Positions 42,744-50,814 of a stretch of DNA of 64,000 bases are shown in pieces. Numbering within the stretch: position 1 is the stretch's first letter; each line of letters begins with the position of its first letter. Under the pieces are notes generated by a model. The model had not been told where the DNA came from. It did not search any database and saw only the letters and a program-made list of their open reading frames with translations. The translations under genes and the position numbers were made by a program. The DNA lies in NCBI RefSeq assembly GCF_013364155.1, contig NZ_CP054917.1, positions 62,001-126,000 of the forward strand. The letters are read 5' to 3'. This DNA comes from Streptomyces sp. NA02950 (GTDB lineage Bacteria > Actinomycetota > Actinomycetes > Streptomycetales > Streptomycetaceae).

Positions 42744-43349
42744 GTGACCGTCACCTTCACCGCCGCACACCGGCCGCCGGTGGGCTACGCCGTCAGCTGC
42801 TGCTGCCCGCAGGCCACCGTGCTCGCCCCGCGCTTCGGCAGCTACCCGGATGCCCAGGATGCCGCCGACCGGGCCAACGCCGCCCCCGGCCCGCGAGACC
42901 CGCTGCCCGGCTGCGACCTGCCCGAGATCTGCCCGGAGTACCCGCTGTACGCGGAGGAGGTGGACCCGGACGGGGAGGTGCCGTTCGTTGAGTTCTCGAA
43001 CACCAACGTCGTCGGCGTCCTCGAGGCGCTCGGCTTCCCGCTCGCCGCGGACGCGGGCACGGCGTGCGACGCCCTCGAGGCCGGTCTGCCGCTCGAGGTG
43101 CCGGACGACGCCGTGGTGATCCCGGTCGCCGTGGTCGACGCCCACGGCCAGCTGGGCGCGGGAGACTTCCGGGCCCGGGTGCTGACCGCGCTCGGCCTGG
43201 CCCCCGAGGATCCCGGCGTGCCGGACCTCCGGCTCGGGCGCACGGTCGTCTGCGGCCGTGCGCCGGGCTACCTGCAGCGGCGCCTGCGGGAGCTGTACGA
43301 GCTGGCCGACTGGTGCGCTGCACACGGCCGCGAGGTGGCCTGGCACTGA
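42744..43349 (+). CDS. Cassette 3 second protein, 201 aa, unknown
   Basis: This 201-aa protein has an N-terminal Cys-rich part (SCCCPQATVL and a later LPEICPEYP) and a helical C-terminus (YLQRRLRELYELADWCAAHG). GTG 42744 follows AAGGAGG. No family is recognised. It depends on promoter C or on readthrough of the nested hairpin. It is the largest of the cassette proteins. Confidence 0.7.
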   Translation: MTVTFTAAHRPPVGYAVSCCCPQATVLAPRFGSYPDAQDAADRANAAPGPRDPLPGCDLPEICPEYPLYAEEVDPDGEVPFVEFSNTNVVGVLEALGFPLAADAGTACDALEAGLPLEVPDDAVVIPVAVVDAHGQLGAGDFRARVLTALGLAPEDPGVPDLRLGRTVVCGRAPGYLQRRLRELYELADWCAAHGREVAWH

Positions 43350-43384
43350 CCCGGTCCGCCCCGCTTGCCCCGGGGCGGACCGGG
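43350..43384 (+). terminator. Terminator of cassette 3
   Basis: Perfect 14-bp arms at 43350-43363 and 43371-43384 with a 7-nt loop. A second structured stretch (GCACGGC ... GCCGTGC, 43389-43433) follows. Confidence 0.8.
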
Positions 43385-43470
43385 CGCCGCACGGCGCGCT
43401 GTGGCCGCGTCGGCCACGCGCCAAGTGCCGTGCCCATCAGGGACTTTCCTCGAAAGATCTGGGCCGCGGC

Positions 43471-43499
43471 TTCCACCTTACAACGCATCATTGTATAGT
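43471..43499 (+). promoter_or_regulatory. Cassette promoter/operator D
   Basis: -35 TTCCAC (43471-43476), 17-bp spacer, -10 TATAGT (43494-43499), with ACAACG-CAT-CATTGT in the spacer. Confidence 0.8.
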
Positions 43500-43545
43500 T
43501 GATGTTGGAAGGGGCAGACGCCCAGGACGAACCGAGGAGCACCTC

Positions 43546-43884
43546 ATGAACAACGCACGACGCCGGGCCCGGATCTGCATAGCCTTCGCCCGCCAGGAGG
43601 TCGCCGAGACCTTCGGGCCGGTCGCCGACCTGGATGCCGAGGACCGCGCCTGGCGGCGGGAGTCCCTCGCCTCCACCTTCAAGGGGTACACGGAGAACCG
43701 GGTGACGGGGGTGGGCGCCGACTGGCGCGAGGCCCTCAAGGACGCCGCCGACAGAGGCCGGATCGACCTCGCCGAGTACGACGGGGACCTGACGGTCGCC
43801 CGCGACGCACTCCTGCACGGCGCGATCTGGGAGTTCGTCACCACGGCGGACGGGATGGCGATCCTGGACACCTGCGCCTCCTGA
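43546..43884 (+). CDS. Cassette 4 protein, 112 aa, unknown
   Basis: This 112-aa helical protein has a basic start (MNNARRRARICIAFARQE) and an acidic remainder. ATG 43546 follows GAGGAGC. Its segments RESLASTFKGYTENRV and DWREALKDAADRGRIDL suggest a small helical bundle. No family is recognised. It has its own promoter and a very strong terminator. Confidence 0.7.
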   Translation: MNNARRRARICIAFARQEVAETFGPVADLDAEDRAWRRESLASTFKGYTENRVTGVGADWREALKDAADRGRIDLAEYDGDLTVARDALLHGAIWEFVTTADGMAILDTCAS

Positions 43885-43887
43885 ACA

Positions 43888-43940
43888 CCCGCAGCTTTGC
43901 CAGCCGCCCGAGCGCACCGGGCGGCTGGCAAAGCTGCGGG
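43888..43940 (+). terminator. Terminator of cassette 4 (23-bp perfect stem)
   Basis: Arms 43888-43910 and 43918-43940 are perfect reverse complements around the loop AGCGCAC. It is the longest perfect stem among the cassettes and lies 3 bp after the stop. Confidence 0.85.
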
Positions 43941-43980
43941 ACTACCCCCCACCCCGCCGGAGAAAGATCACCAAACCCCT

Positions 43981-44009
43981 TCCAACATTACAACACTGCG
44001 TTGTATAGT
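43981..44009 (+). promoter_or_regulatory. Cassette promoter/operator E
   Basis: -35 TCCAAC (43981-43986), 17-bp spacer, -10 TATAGT (44004-44009), with ACAACA-CTG-CGTTGT in the spacer. Confidence 0.8.
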
Positions 44010-44067
44010 TGATCTCGAAGGGGGCGGGCAAGCCCCCGGACCTTGATAAGTGCAGAGGGAGCGCAGC

Positions 44068-44292
44068 ATGGACGAGATGACGGTCGCCGACCTGATCGAG
44101 AAGCTCGAGCGGATGAACCCGGAGGCCAAGGTGCGCCTGGCCACGCAGCCGAACTACCCCTTCGAGTACACGATCGGCGAGGTGACCGAGACCGAGGACG
44201 GCACCTGCTGGATCGCCGAGGGCGAGCAGCAGGGCTACCTCAGCGGCGAGGCCCAGGAGGCCCTGGGCTGGAGCAACTGGAGCCGCAACTAG
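44068..44292 (+). CDS. Cassette 5 first protein, 74 aa
   Basis: This 74-aa acidic protein has the pattern TVADLIEKLERMNPEAKVRL then QPNYPFEYTIGEV, which I have seen in small unassigned phage and actinobacterial proteins. ATG 44068 follows AGGGAG. A small alpha-beta fold is likely. No function is known. Confidence 0.72.
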   Translation: MDEMTVADLIEKLERMNPEAKVRLATQPNYPFEYTIGEVTETEDGTCWIAEGEQQGYLSGEAQEALGWSNWSRN

Positions 44293-44306
44293 CCGAACGC
44301 CACACC

Positions 44307-44337
44307 GGGCCCGCCTCGAGGAGAGCGAGGCGGGCCC
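44307..44337 (+). promoter_or_regulatory. Hairpin with AGGAGAG loop between cassette 5 genes
   Basis: A perfect 12-bp stem (44307-44318 / 44326-44337) closes on the loop AGGAGAG. The 11-nt apex is identical to that at 41251-41264. It precedes the second gene by 25 bp. Confidence 0.65.
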
Positions 44338-44361
44338 GCACGGAGACGAAAGGAGCAGCGG

Positions 44362-44568
44362 ATGCCCCTCTACATCCTCAAGGAGCTCGACTCGCAGGGC
44401 CGCGTCTTCCAGGACGACGACACCACCGAGTACTTCGACGACACCGACCACAACGGCAACGCGCTGGACGCCGCAATGGACGCCTACAACTTCCGGGTCG
44501 GTCAGACCGATGAGGCTTGGGGCGCCGGGGTCGGCGCGACCCGCTGGACGCTCCTTCAGGTCGGCTAG
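44362..44568 (+). CDS. Cassette 5 second protein, 68 aa, unknown
   Basis: This 68-aa, very acidic protein (VFQDDDTTEYFDDTDHNGNA) starts at ATG 44362 behind AAAGGAG. It has no Cys and no membrane segment. High acidity in a small phage protein recalls DNA mimics, but there is no specific support. It is read from promoter E through the AGGAGAG hairpin. Confidence 0.68.
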   Translation: MPLYILKELDSQGRVFQDDDTTEYFDDTDHNGNALDAAMDAYNFRVGQTDEAWGAGVGATRWTLLQVG

Positions 44569-44587
44569 CCCCCGACACCCGCTCCTG

Positions 44588-44616
44588 GCAGCCCCGGCCC
44601 ACCCGGCCGGGGCTGC
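44588..44616. terminator. Terminator between cassette 5 and terminase
   Basis: GCAGCCCCGGCC pairs perfectly with GGCCGGGGCTGC. It lies between convergent genes and can act for both. Confidence 0.8.
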
Positions 44617-44621
44617 GCCGT

Positions 44622-46181
44622 TCACCGGCGTCCGTTGAGGCGCCCGTCGCGGTAGCCGCCCGTCCCGCTGTCCACGGCCGCCGGGTTGGCGAGTTCCGTC
44701 AACGCGTGCACCGCCGCGTCCATCCGGTCCGGCGAGTCCAGGCCCGGCATCCAGGTCACCATCTGGACCTCGAGCGCCGGCCACTCCCCCACGTGCCGCA
44801 CCCGGCCCTGCTCGTACAACTGCGCGATCGGCTCCGCCCTCAACCTCTTGCCCTGCTTCGCGGTCACCGGAATGATCCGCGGGCGCAGCGCCCCGGCCGC
44901 CTCGGGCCCGCCGCCGCGTACCAGTTCGTCCCAGCCCTGGACCAGCACCTGGCGGGTCATGTCGCCGCCGAAGTTGGACTCGACGACCAGGGCGTCCGCG
45001 TCGACCTCGAGGGCGAGTTCGCAGGCGGCGCGCCCCCAGTCGGCGGCGCCCATCTTCCCGGAGCGGTCGGCCAGGACGTACAGGTTCCCGGCGGCGTCGC
45101 GGCCGGCGGCCACGATGCCGACCTCGTCGCTGTCCTCGCCGCCTCCGGCCGGGTCGACCGCGACGACGATCCGGGTGAGCTTGATGCCGCGCAGCTGCTC
45201 GGTGCTGACCCGGTGGCCGCGGATCCACTCCCACTTCCAGATGCCGCCCTCGAGCGGCCTGGGCTGCTGCTGGTACAGCGCCCACCAGCCGCGCTCGCCG
45301 ACTTCGTCGCGGAAGTCCTGCAGGTGCTCGAGGCCGAAGCGTTCGGGCCACAGCGGCTCGCCGAGGGCGCGGCCGAGGGCGTCGTCCGGGCTGTCGGCGA
45401 TCGCGGGGAGGTTGATGACCGTCCAGCGCGCGGTGTCGCGGGCGGCGTCCTGGGTGAGGATCCGGCCCGCGAGGTCGTTCTCCGACCAGCGGGTCTGGAT
45501 GACCACGATGGAGCCGTTGGGCTCCATACGGGTGTTGAGGACCTGCTGCCACCAGTCCCACAGGTCGCCGAGCACCGTGGGGCTGGCGGCGGCCTTGGCG
45601 TCCTTCAGCGGGTCGTCGACGATCGCCAGGTGCGCGCCCATGCCCGTCAGCGAGCCGCCGACACCGGCGGTGACGAGGCCGCCGGGGCCCCCGGTGAGGT
45701 CGAAGCGGCCGGCCGCCTTGGAGCCGTAGCGCAGGGAGATGCCGAGCTGTTCGCCGTACTCGTTGATGGAGTCGCGCAGCCAGCGGCCGTGGCCTTCGGC
45801 GAGCACGGCGCTGTAGGAGGCGATCATCAGCCGGTGGGTGGGGTTGCGGCGCAGGTACCACAGGGGCGCCCACCGGGCGGCCCTCTGGCTCTTGCCGTGC
45901 CGGGGCGGCATGTTCAGCAGGAGCCGGACCCGCTCGCCGCGGGCGATCCGGATGAACGCCTGGTCGATGAGGTTGAGGTGCCGGGCCTGGAGCTCGCGGC
46001 CGTCGGTCAGGAGCGCGGCGAGCGCCCCCGGGGAGCGGTCCATCGCCATCTGCCGCTCGATGTGGGCCAGGCGGATGCGCAGGTCGGGCGAGGCGGTGCG
46101 GGCGATGACGAGCCGCTGGGCGCGCGGGAGGGTGCGGTAGCGCTCGAGGAGGCGTTGCTCCTGGTCCGGCGCCTTCATCAT
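44622..46181 (-). CDS. terL: Terminase large subunit
   Basis: This 519-aa packaging motor has an ATPase domain with a Walker A-like MPPRHGKS (91-98) and Walker B HLAIVDDP (185-192), and an RNase H-like nuclease domain with acidic residues in VAVDPAGGGEDSDE, ALVVESNFGGD and SPDRMDAAVHAL. It pumps DNA into the head and cuts genome ends. It is preceded by a small-subunit-like gene. The cassette block separates it from the portal gene, an unusual gap of about 4 kb. Confidence 0.93.
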   Translation of the reverse strand: MMKAPDQEQRLLERYRTLPRAQRLVIARTASPDLRIRLAHIERQMAMDRSPGALAALLTDGRELQARHLNLIDQAFIRIARGERVRLLLNMPPRHGKSQRAARWAPLWYLRRNPTHRLMIASYSAVLAEGHGRWLRDSINEYGEQLGISLRYGSKAAGRFDLTGGPGGLVTAGVGGSLTGMGAHLAIVDDPLKDAKAAASPTVLGDLWDWWQQVLNTRMEPNGSIVVIQTRWSENDLAGRILTQDAARDTARWTVINLPAIADSPDDALGRALGEPLWPERFGLEHLQDFRDEVGERGWWALYQQQPRPLEGGIWKWEWIRGHRVSTEQLRGIKLTRIVVAVDPAGGGEDSDEVGIVAAGRDAAGNLYVLADRSGKMGAADWGRAACELALEVDADALVVESNFGGDMTRQVLVQGWDELVRGGGPEAAGALRPRIIPVTAKQGKRLRAEPIAQLYEQGRVRHVGEWPALEVQMVTWMPGLDSPDRMDAAVHALTELANPAAVDSGTGGYRDGRLNGRR

Positions 46182-46221
46182 GGGGGGCTCCGTGCACCCC
46201 CGCGCACCTTTCCATGATCTC

Positions 46222-46623
46222 TCAGATCGGGGGGTCCTCGATCAGCGCGAGGAGTTCGTCCAGTTCGGCGGCGGTGACGGCGGCCGGGTCGACGGCGGGT
46301 CCGGCGCTCTCGAGGCGGGCCGGGGCATCCAGGCCCAGGCGTCGGCTGCGGCTGTCGCTGATGGCGAGTGCGGTGCTGATGGCGTCGAGGTCGCCGGTCG
46401 TCGCCAAGTCCCAGATGGCGTGCTGGAGTTCGTCGAGGGAGCGCTGGTCGGCTTCGTGGCGGGCGAGGGGCTCGAGCGGGTCGGTGGCTGCGAGGGCGTC
46501 GGCGAAGTCGGCGGCGGCCTCGGCTGCGTCGGCGTAGTCCAGCTCCCGGGCGATGGCGGTGAAGTCCTCGCCGGTGAGGCGGCGGCGGAGCAGTTCGGCA
46601 CGCCGCTGGTCGAGGTGCGCCAT
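46222..46623 (-). CDS. Terminase small subunit-like HTH protein
   Basis: This 133-aa protein has an N-terminal HTH-like region (RRRLTGEDFTAIARELDYAD) and a helical remainder, like actinophage TerS proteins. I chose ATG 46623, which has GGAGG 7 nt upstream, over an ATG 12 bp earlier. It lies 40 bp before terL. It is distantly similar to the 48936-49400 product, so which of the two acts in packaging is uncertain. Confidence 0.68.
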   Translation of the reverse strand: MAHLDQRRAELLRRRLTGEDFTAIARELDYADAAEAAADFADALAATDPLEPLARHEADQRSLDELQHAIWDLATTGDLDAISTALAISDSRSRRLGLDAPARLESAGPAVDPAAVTAAELDELLALIEDPPI

Positions 46624-46639
46624 GGTGTCCTCCATGAGT

Positions 46640-46661
46640 CACACCGCCGGGGGGCGGTGTG
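46640..46661. terminator. Hairpin upstream of the terminase pair
   Basis: CACACCGCC (46640-46648) pairs with GGCGGTGTG (46653-46661) around a GGGG loop. It may stop transcripts arriving from the methyltransferase side. Confidence 0.6.
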
Positions 46662-46750
46662 GTGGCCCCTGCGCGGGTCCCTTCTGGTCAACCTGCGGAG
46701 CAGGGGCTCCGATCTGCGGCAATGGAGATCAGGAAGATGCCCCACACCCT

Positions 46751-46779
46751 TCCATCTTTAAAACGCTCCGTTGTATAGT
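46751..46779 (+). promoter_or_regulatory. Cassette promoter/operator F (leaderless start)
   Basis: -35 TCCATC (46751-46756), 17-bp spacer, -10 TATAGT (46774-46779), with AAAACG-CTC-CGTTGT in the spacer. The ATG follows the -10 by only 6 nt, so the transcript would start at or next to the start codon. Confidence 0.8.
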
Positions 46780-46785
46780 TGAGCC

Positions 46786-47055
46786 ATGCCGAAGAGGACA
46801 CGCAGGGACCGGGACAGCGAGCGCGAGCAGATCGGCCAGCGCCTCGAAGCCGAAGTCGCCGAGATCAGGTTCGCCTGGCTGAAGCAGGACACCGAGCAGA
46901 AGACGCGGGAAGTGCTGGAACTCCTGGGCGTATCGGACGCCTGGAAGCGGGAGACGGCGGCCAGGCTGTACCAGCAGATGGCGGCGGGCGAACTGGACCC
47001 TCGGGTCGGGTTCGAGCAGGCCGCCTTCGTACAGTCCCTGACCGTGACCGAGTAG
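46786..47055 (+). CDS. Cassette 6 protein, 89 aa, helical, unknown
   Basis: This 89-aa helical protein has a basic, Arg/Asp-rich N-terminus (PKRTRRDRDSEREQIGQRLE) and a predicted coiled coil to about residue 45. There is no room for a ribosome binding site, so translation is likely leaderless. It lies alone between the terminase pair and the cytosine methyltransferase. No family is recognised. Confidence 0.7.
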   Translation: MPKRTRRDRDSEREQIGQRLEAEVAEIRFAWLKQDTEQKTREVLELLGVSDAWKRETAARLYQQMAAGELDPRVGFEQAAFVQSLTVTE

Positions 47056-47065
47056 CACGGCCCAC

Positions 47066-47092
47066 GGGGCGGCGGGCACCCCCCGCCGCCCC
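47066..47092. terminator. Terminator between cassette 6 and methyltransferase
   Basis: GGGGCGGCGGG pairs perfectly with CCCGCCGCCCC around a 5-nt loop, between convergent genes. Confidence 0.8.
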
Positions 47093-47117
47093 GCCACGGC
47101 CGCCACCACGGAGCTGT

Positions 47118-48197
47118 TCACGTTCGCGGTCGGCCCAACTCGGCGGCGTCCAGGATCCGTTCGCGCACGGTCTGGGCGATGGCCCGCATCAGCAGCGGGG
47201 GGACGGAGTTGCCGATGCGCGCCCAGACCTTGTCGACGGGGCTGTCGCCCCAGTCATAGGCGTCGGGGAAGGTCTGCAGGCGCGCGAGTTCCCGTACGCC
47301 CAGCAGGCGGTCCTCGTCGGGGTGGAGCAGACCGTTGCGGGACGCGCTCACCTCCTTGATGAGCGTGAAGGCCGGTTTGTCCCAGGCCAGGCGCTCGAGG
47401 GAGAAGAACGCCTTCTTGCCGCCGAGGTCGAGGAGCGTGTCGCCGCCGTTGCGGCCGGGCGGGATGAGCGGGGCCACGCGGGCGGCCTTGCCGGAGGGGC
47501 GCTGGAAGGGGCCGGGGTCGTCCAGGCCGGCCAGGGCCTCCCGGACGGTCAGCGGCCGGTCGACGGGCGCCGGGTGGACCGGGTCGACGCAGAGGTCGCG
47601 CCGGACACCGATGAAGATCATGCGCATGCGCTTCTGCGGGACGCGGAAGTAGGAGGCGTCCACGAGGCGGGCGGTGACCCGGTAGCCGGGCCCGGCGGCC
47701 TTGAGCGCGCCGAGGATCTCGGCGAACAGGGAGCGCATCTGCCCGCGGACCATCCCGGCGACGTTCTCCATCACGAACGTCTTGGGCTGCCAGTGCTCGA
47801 TCAGCCGTACGTATTGGCGGAAGAGCTGATTGCGGGGGTCGTCGATCTGCCGGCGGCCCACCGTGCTGAAGCCCTGGCAGGGCGGGCTGCCGTCGAACAC
47901 GTCCAGCTCACCCGGCACCAGCCCGAGGACGGCCGGGTCCAGGGCGGCGATGTCGCCGTGGTGCAGCAGCACGTGGGGGAAGTTGCGGCGGAAGCAGTCG
48001 GCGGCGTGGTCGTCCCACTCCACGGCGAGCAGCTCCCGGTATCCGGCCATGGAGTAGCCCAGGGAGCTGCCCCCGGCCCCGGCGAAGGTCGACACGACGG
48101 TCGGCGCGTCCGCCGCGCGCGGGGCGAGGTGGGCGGCCCAGGCGTCGGCCAGGAGCCGGCCGTAGTCGAGCCGGGTGCGGACGACGGCCGGGCTCAC
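47118..48197 (-). CDS. DNA (cytosine-5) methyltransferase
   Basis: This 359-aa enzyme has the C5-methylase motifs in order: FAGAGGSSLGY (I), GSPPCQGFST with catalytic Cys107 (IV), FVMENVAGM (VI), VPQKRMRMIFIG (VIII), and RLQTFPDAYDW and GNSVPPLLM (IX/X). It methylates cytosine in a specific DNA site using S-adenosylmethionine. No partner nuclease is adjacent, so it is probably a solitary phage enzyme that protects phage DNA from host restriction. Its GTG overlaps the ParB-like gene stop. Confidence 0.92.
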   Translation of the reverse strand: MSPAVVRTRLDYGRLLADAWAAHLAPRAADAPTVVSTFAGAGGSSLGYSMAGYRELLAVEWDDHAADCFRRNFPHVLLHHGDIAALDPAVLGLVPGELDVFDGSPPCQGFSTVGRRQIDDPRNQLFRQYVRLIEHWQPKTFVMENVAGMVRGQMRSLFAEILGALKAAGPGYRVTARLVDASYFRVPQKRMRMIFIGVRRDLCVDPVHPAPVDRPLTVREALAGLDDPGPFQRPSGKAARVAPLIPPGRNGGDTLLDLGGKKAFFSLERLAWDKPAFTLIKEVSASRNGLLHPDEDRLLGVRELARLQTFPDAYDWGDSPVDKVWARIGNSVPPLLMRAIAQTVRERILDAAELGRPRT

Positions 48198-48733
48198 GCT
48201 GCGGCCTCGTCACCGGTGAACGTGTGCCCGCACTGGGGGCAGGTGTGGGTGGTGGGCTGGAGGGCCTCGGCGATCGACTCGTCGAACGCGGCGAACCCTT
48301 CCGGGAGTTCGGCGGTCAGCAGGCGGGTGACCTCCTGCTGGCTCCAGCCGGTCCCCTCGAGGTCGCCGTCGAGCGCCGCGAGCGCGGCGGCGAGGTCCTC
48401 CTCGTCGTAGAAGCCGAGCTCGGCGAGCTTGTTGTCCGCCAGGTTGATACGGCGAGCGGTGTCGTCGTCGCAGGTGATGACCTCGCACCGGGCGGTGGTA
48501 CGGCCCTCGGCACGAAGCGCGTCGGAGGTGTGGTTGCCCGCCAGCACCACCAGGGAGTCGCCGGTGTCGCGGACGACCAGGGAGCGGTACTGGCCGTGGC
48601 GGCGGATGGAGGCCCGGATCGATTCGACGTCGCCGCGGCGGGGGTTGCCCGGGTAGCGGGTCAGGTCCTCGAGCGGGACGTCGCGGGTGCCGGTGTAGGT
48701 GGCGCCGGGCAGGCCGGCGGTGGTCTCGCTCAT
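48194..48733 (-). CDS. ParB-like nuclease-domain protein with zinc ribbon
   Basis: This 179-aa protein has a ParB/Srx-type domain (YPGNPRRGDVESIRASIRRH, SLVVLAGNHTSDALRAEG) and a C-terminal CPQCGHTF zinc ribbon. The ParB domain is clearly related to the N-terminus of the methyltransferase at 49415-50692. It lies between the two methyltransferases in one operon. It could direct methylation or bind DNA. Real ParB partition genes have a ParA partner, which is missing. Confidence 0.78.
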   Translation of the reverse strand: MSETTAGLPGATYTGTRDVPLEDLTRYPGNPRRGDVESIRASIRRHGQYRSLVVRDTGDSLVVLAGNHTSDALRAEGRTTARCEVITCDDDTARRINLADNKLAELGFYDEEDLAAALAALDGDLEGTGWSQQEVTRLLTAELPEGFAAFDESIAEALQPTTHTCPQCGHTFTGDEAAA

Positions 48734-48936
48734 GCGGGGCGTCCTTCGTTGTGGTCCGCGATGATGCGCCGGGCCCAGGTGTCGGGGTCCTCGAAGCCCC
48801 ACCTGCGGGCGTCCCATTCGGTGGCGCGGTCGCGGATGTCGATCCAGATGTCCAGGAGCTGGTCCCGCAGGGCCGGGTCACGGGTGCGGCGCAGTCGGGC
48901 GGCGAGGTGGGCGAAGGCGGCCGGGTGCGCGGGCAC
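48730..48936 (-). CDS. Small hypothetical protein, 68 aa
   Basis: This 68-aa helical, charged protein (HLAARLRRTRDPALRDQLLD, FEDPDTWARRIIADH) starts at GTG 48936. Its start overlaps the stop of the TerS-like gene and its end overlaps the ParB-like start. No function is known; the tight coupling suggests it works with one of its neighbours. Confidence 0.65.
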   Translation of the reverse strand: MPAHPAAFAHLAARLRRTRDPALRDQLLDIWIDIRDRATEWDARRWGFEDPDTWARRIIADHNEGRPA

Positions 48937-49400
48937 TACGCCTCCTCCGGCGTCTCGCCGCCGGGCGCGGAGTCGTCGGTCAGCGTGATCAGGCGTTCCA
49001 GCTCGGCGAGGTCGACGGCTTCGACCTGGAGCGGGCCGCCGTCGGCGCCGGTGATCTCGGTACGGGCGGGCCGGTCGAGTCCGAGAAGCCGGGCACGGCG
49101 GTCGATGACCTTCAGGACGGTCTCGATCGCCTTCAGGTCGCCCTTGGCGGCCTTGGCCCAGGCGGCGGCCTGCATCCGGTCCAGACGCTGGACTTCGAGT
49201 TCGCGCAGGGTCGCCGCCGCGGCCGACTCGGCCTCGAGGTTGGCCTCGAGCGCGCGGTGGACGTCCTTGGAGGCGGCGCCGCGGTCGGAGTAGTCGAGCC
49301 GTTCGGCGATCGTCTGGAAGTCCATGCCGGCCAGCCGCAGCGCGATGGCCTGCGCGCGGCGGTGTGCGGTGGCGGCGCGTTGCGCCTTGGACGCGGGCAC
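48936..49400 (-). CDS. Second TerS-like HTH protein, 154 aa
   Basis: This 154-aa protein has an N-terminal HTH (HRRAQAIALRLAGMDFQTIAERLDYSD), a long helix, and an acidic C-terminus. It resembles actinophage proteins annotated as terminase small subunits or helix-turn-helix proteins, and is a distant paralogue of 46222-46623. It is in an operon with methyltransferases rather than with terL. Confidence 0.68.
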   Translation of the reverse strand: MPASKAQRAATAHRRAQAIALRLAGMDFQTIAERLDYSDRGAASKDVHRALEANLEAESAAAATLRELEVQRLDRMQAAAWAKAAKGDLKAIETVLKVIDRRARLLGLDRPARTEITGADGGPLQVEAVDLAELERLITLTDDSAPGGETPEEA

Positions 49401-49414
49401 GGGTCAGCCCCCGT

Positions 49415-50692
49415 TCAGTCGTCCTGGTCGGGGAGGGTGAAGTCGTGCGGCTCGCCGGTGGACTTGAGCACGGGCTGTTCGCCGGTGTGTTCCTGGTAGC
49501 GGCGGCAGATGACGTCGGCGTACCGGGGGTCGAGCTCGACGACGCGGGCCGAGCGGCCGGTGACGTGCGCGGCGATGAGCGTGGACCCGGAGCCGCCGAA
49601 CGGCTCGTAGACCAGCCCGTCGGGGCGGCACGAGTTGCGCAGGCCGGCGGTGATGAGGTCGACGGGTTTGGAGGTGGGGTGCTCGGCGTTGCGCGCGGGC
49701 TTGGGCACCTCGAACACCGTGGTCTGCGCGTTGTCGCCGTACCAGCGCTCCCCGCCACGGCCCAGCCGCCCGGACCCGGCCGGCGCGTCGGTGAACCCGT
49801 ACAGGATCGGCTCGTGCCGGTAGTGGTAGTCCGACCGGCCCAGGACCATGGTGTCCTTGGCCCAGATCAGGTTCTGCCGCACCAGCCACCCGGCGTCCGT
49901 CATCGCGGTCTCGAAGGTGATGCGGGCGGTGTCGGCGTGCGCGACGTAGACGGGCGCGCCGGGCTTGAGGGCGACGGTGGCCACCGCGAAGGCGCCGGCC
50001 AGCAGTTCGGGCAGGTCGGTGGCCCCGTCGTTCTGGATGGTCAGCGCGTCCTTGGTCTTGCCGACGTAGTCGACGCCGTACGGCGGGTCGGTCCACATCG
50101 CGTCGCAGCGGTCGCCGTCGAGCATCTCCTCGACGGCCGCGACGTCGGTGGAGTCGCCGACCAGGAGGCGGTGGCGGCCGAGGATCCAGACGTCGCCGAC
50201 CTGGGAGTGCGGGTCGGCCGGGGCATCGGGGATGTCGTCGGGGTCGGTGAGCGCGGCGGGCTCTTCCTCGGTACCCAGCAGGGCGGAGACATCTTCGGCG
50301 GTGTAGCCGGTGCCGTCGAGGTCTCCGTCGAGGTAGGAGAGCAGGTCCGCCAGGGCGTCGTTGTCGTACGTGCCGAGCTCGGCGAGCCGGTTGTCGGCGA
50401 GGTTGATGCGGCGGGCCTGGTCGTCGTCGCACTCGATGACCTCGCACCGGGCGGCGGCGTAGCCCTCGGCCTTGAGGGCGTCGTGGGTGTGGTTGCCGGC
50501 CAGGATGACGTACTGGTCCTCGCCCAGGGCGCGCACCACCAGGGAGCGGTACTGGCCGTGGCGGCGCAGCGAGCCGCGGATGGCGTCGATGTCGCCGCGC
50601 CGGGGGTTGCCGGGGAACCGCTCGAGCTGGTCGAAGGGGATCTCGCGGGTGCCGAGGTAGGTCACCGCGGCGGTGGGCGTGGGGGTGCCCAT
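49415..50692 (-). CDS. ParB-DNA methyltransferase fusion
   Basis: This 425-aa protein joins an N-terminal ParB-like domain (FPGNPRRGDIDAIRGSLRRH, VILAGNHTHDALKAEG) to a beta-class N6-adenine/N4-cytosine methyltransferase: MWTDPPYGVDY, then a target domain, HPTSKPVDLI and PFGGSGSTLIA. This DPPY-before-FxGxG order defines the beta class. Such fusions are frequent in phages. ATG 50692 has GGAG 7 nt upstream; an ATG 36 bp earlier has poorer context. It probably protects phage DNA from restriction. Confidence 0.9.
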   Translation of the reverse strand: MGTPTPTAAVTYLGTREIPFDQLERFPGNPRRGDIDAIRGSLRRHGQYRSLVVRALGEDQYVILAGNHTHDALKAEGYAAARCEVIECDDDQARRINLADNRLAELGTYDNDALADLLSYLDGDLDGTGYTAEDVSALLGTEEEPAALTDPDDIPDAPADPHSQVGDVWILGRHRLLVGDSTDVAAVEEMLDGDRCDAMWTDPPYGVDYVGKTKDALTIQNDGATDLPELLAGAFAVATVALKPGAPVYVAHADTARITFETAMTDAGWLVRQNLIWAKDTMVLGRSDYHYRHEPILYGFTDAPAGSGRLGRGGERWYGDNAQTTVFEVPKPARNAEHPTSKPVDLITAGLRNSCRPDGLVYEPFGGSGSTLIAAHVTGRSARVVELDPRYADVICRRYQEHTGEQPVLKSTGEPHDFTLPDQDD

Positions 50693-50814
50693 GGCAGCTC
50701 CGTCCACCCCCACAGTGCCGTGATCCATTTTCCCCGACCCCGGCGGTGACCTGGGCGGGCGTCAAGTGGCCCGGAGCGGCGGGCGGTTCGGCAAAAGATC
50801 ATGCCCCCTCCCCT

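Noticed and set aside
49415..50728. ATG at 50728 as the start of the ParB-methyltransferase
   Set aside because: The ATG at 50692 has a good GGAG ribosome binding site and the extra 12 residues show no ParB similarity.
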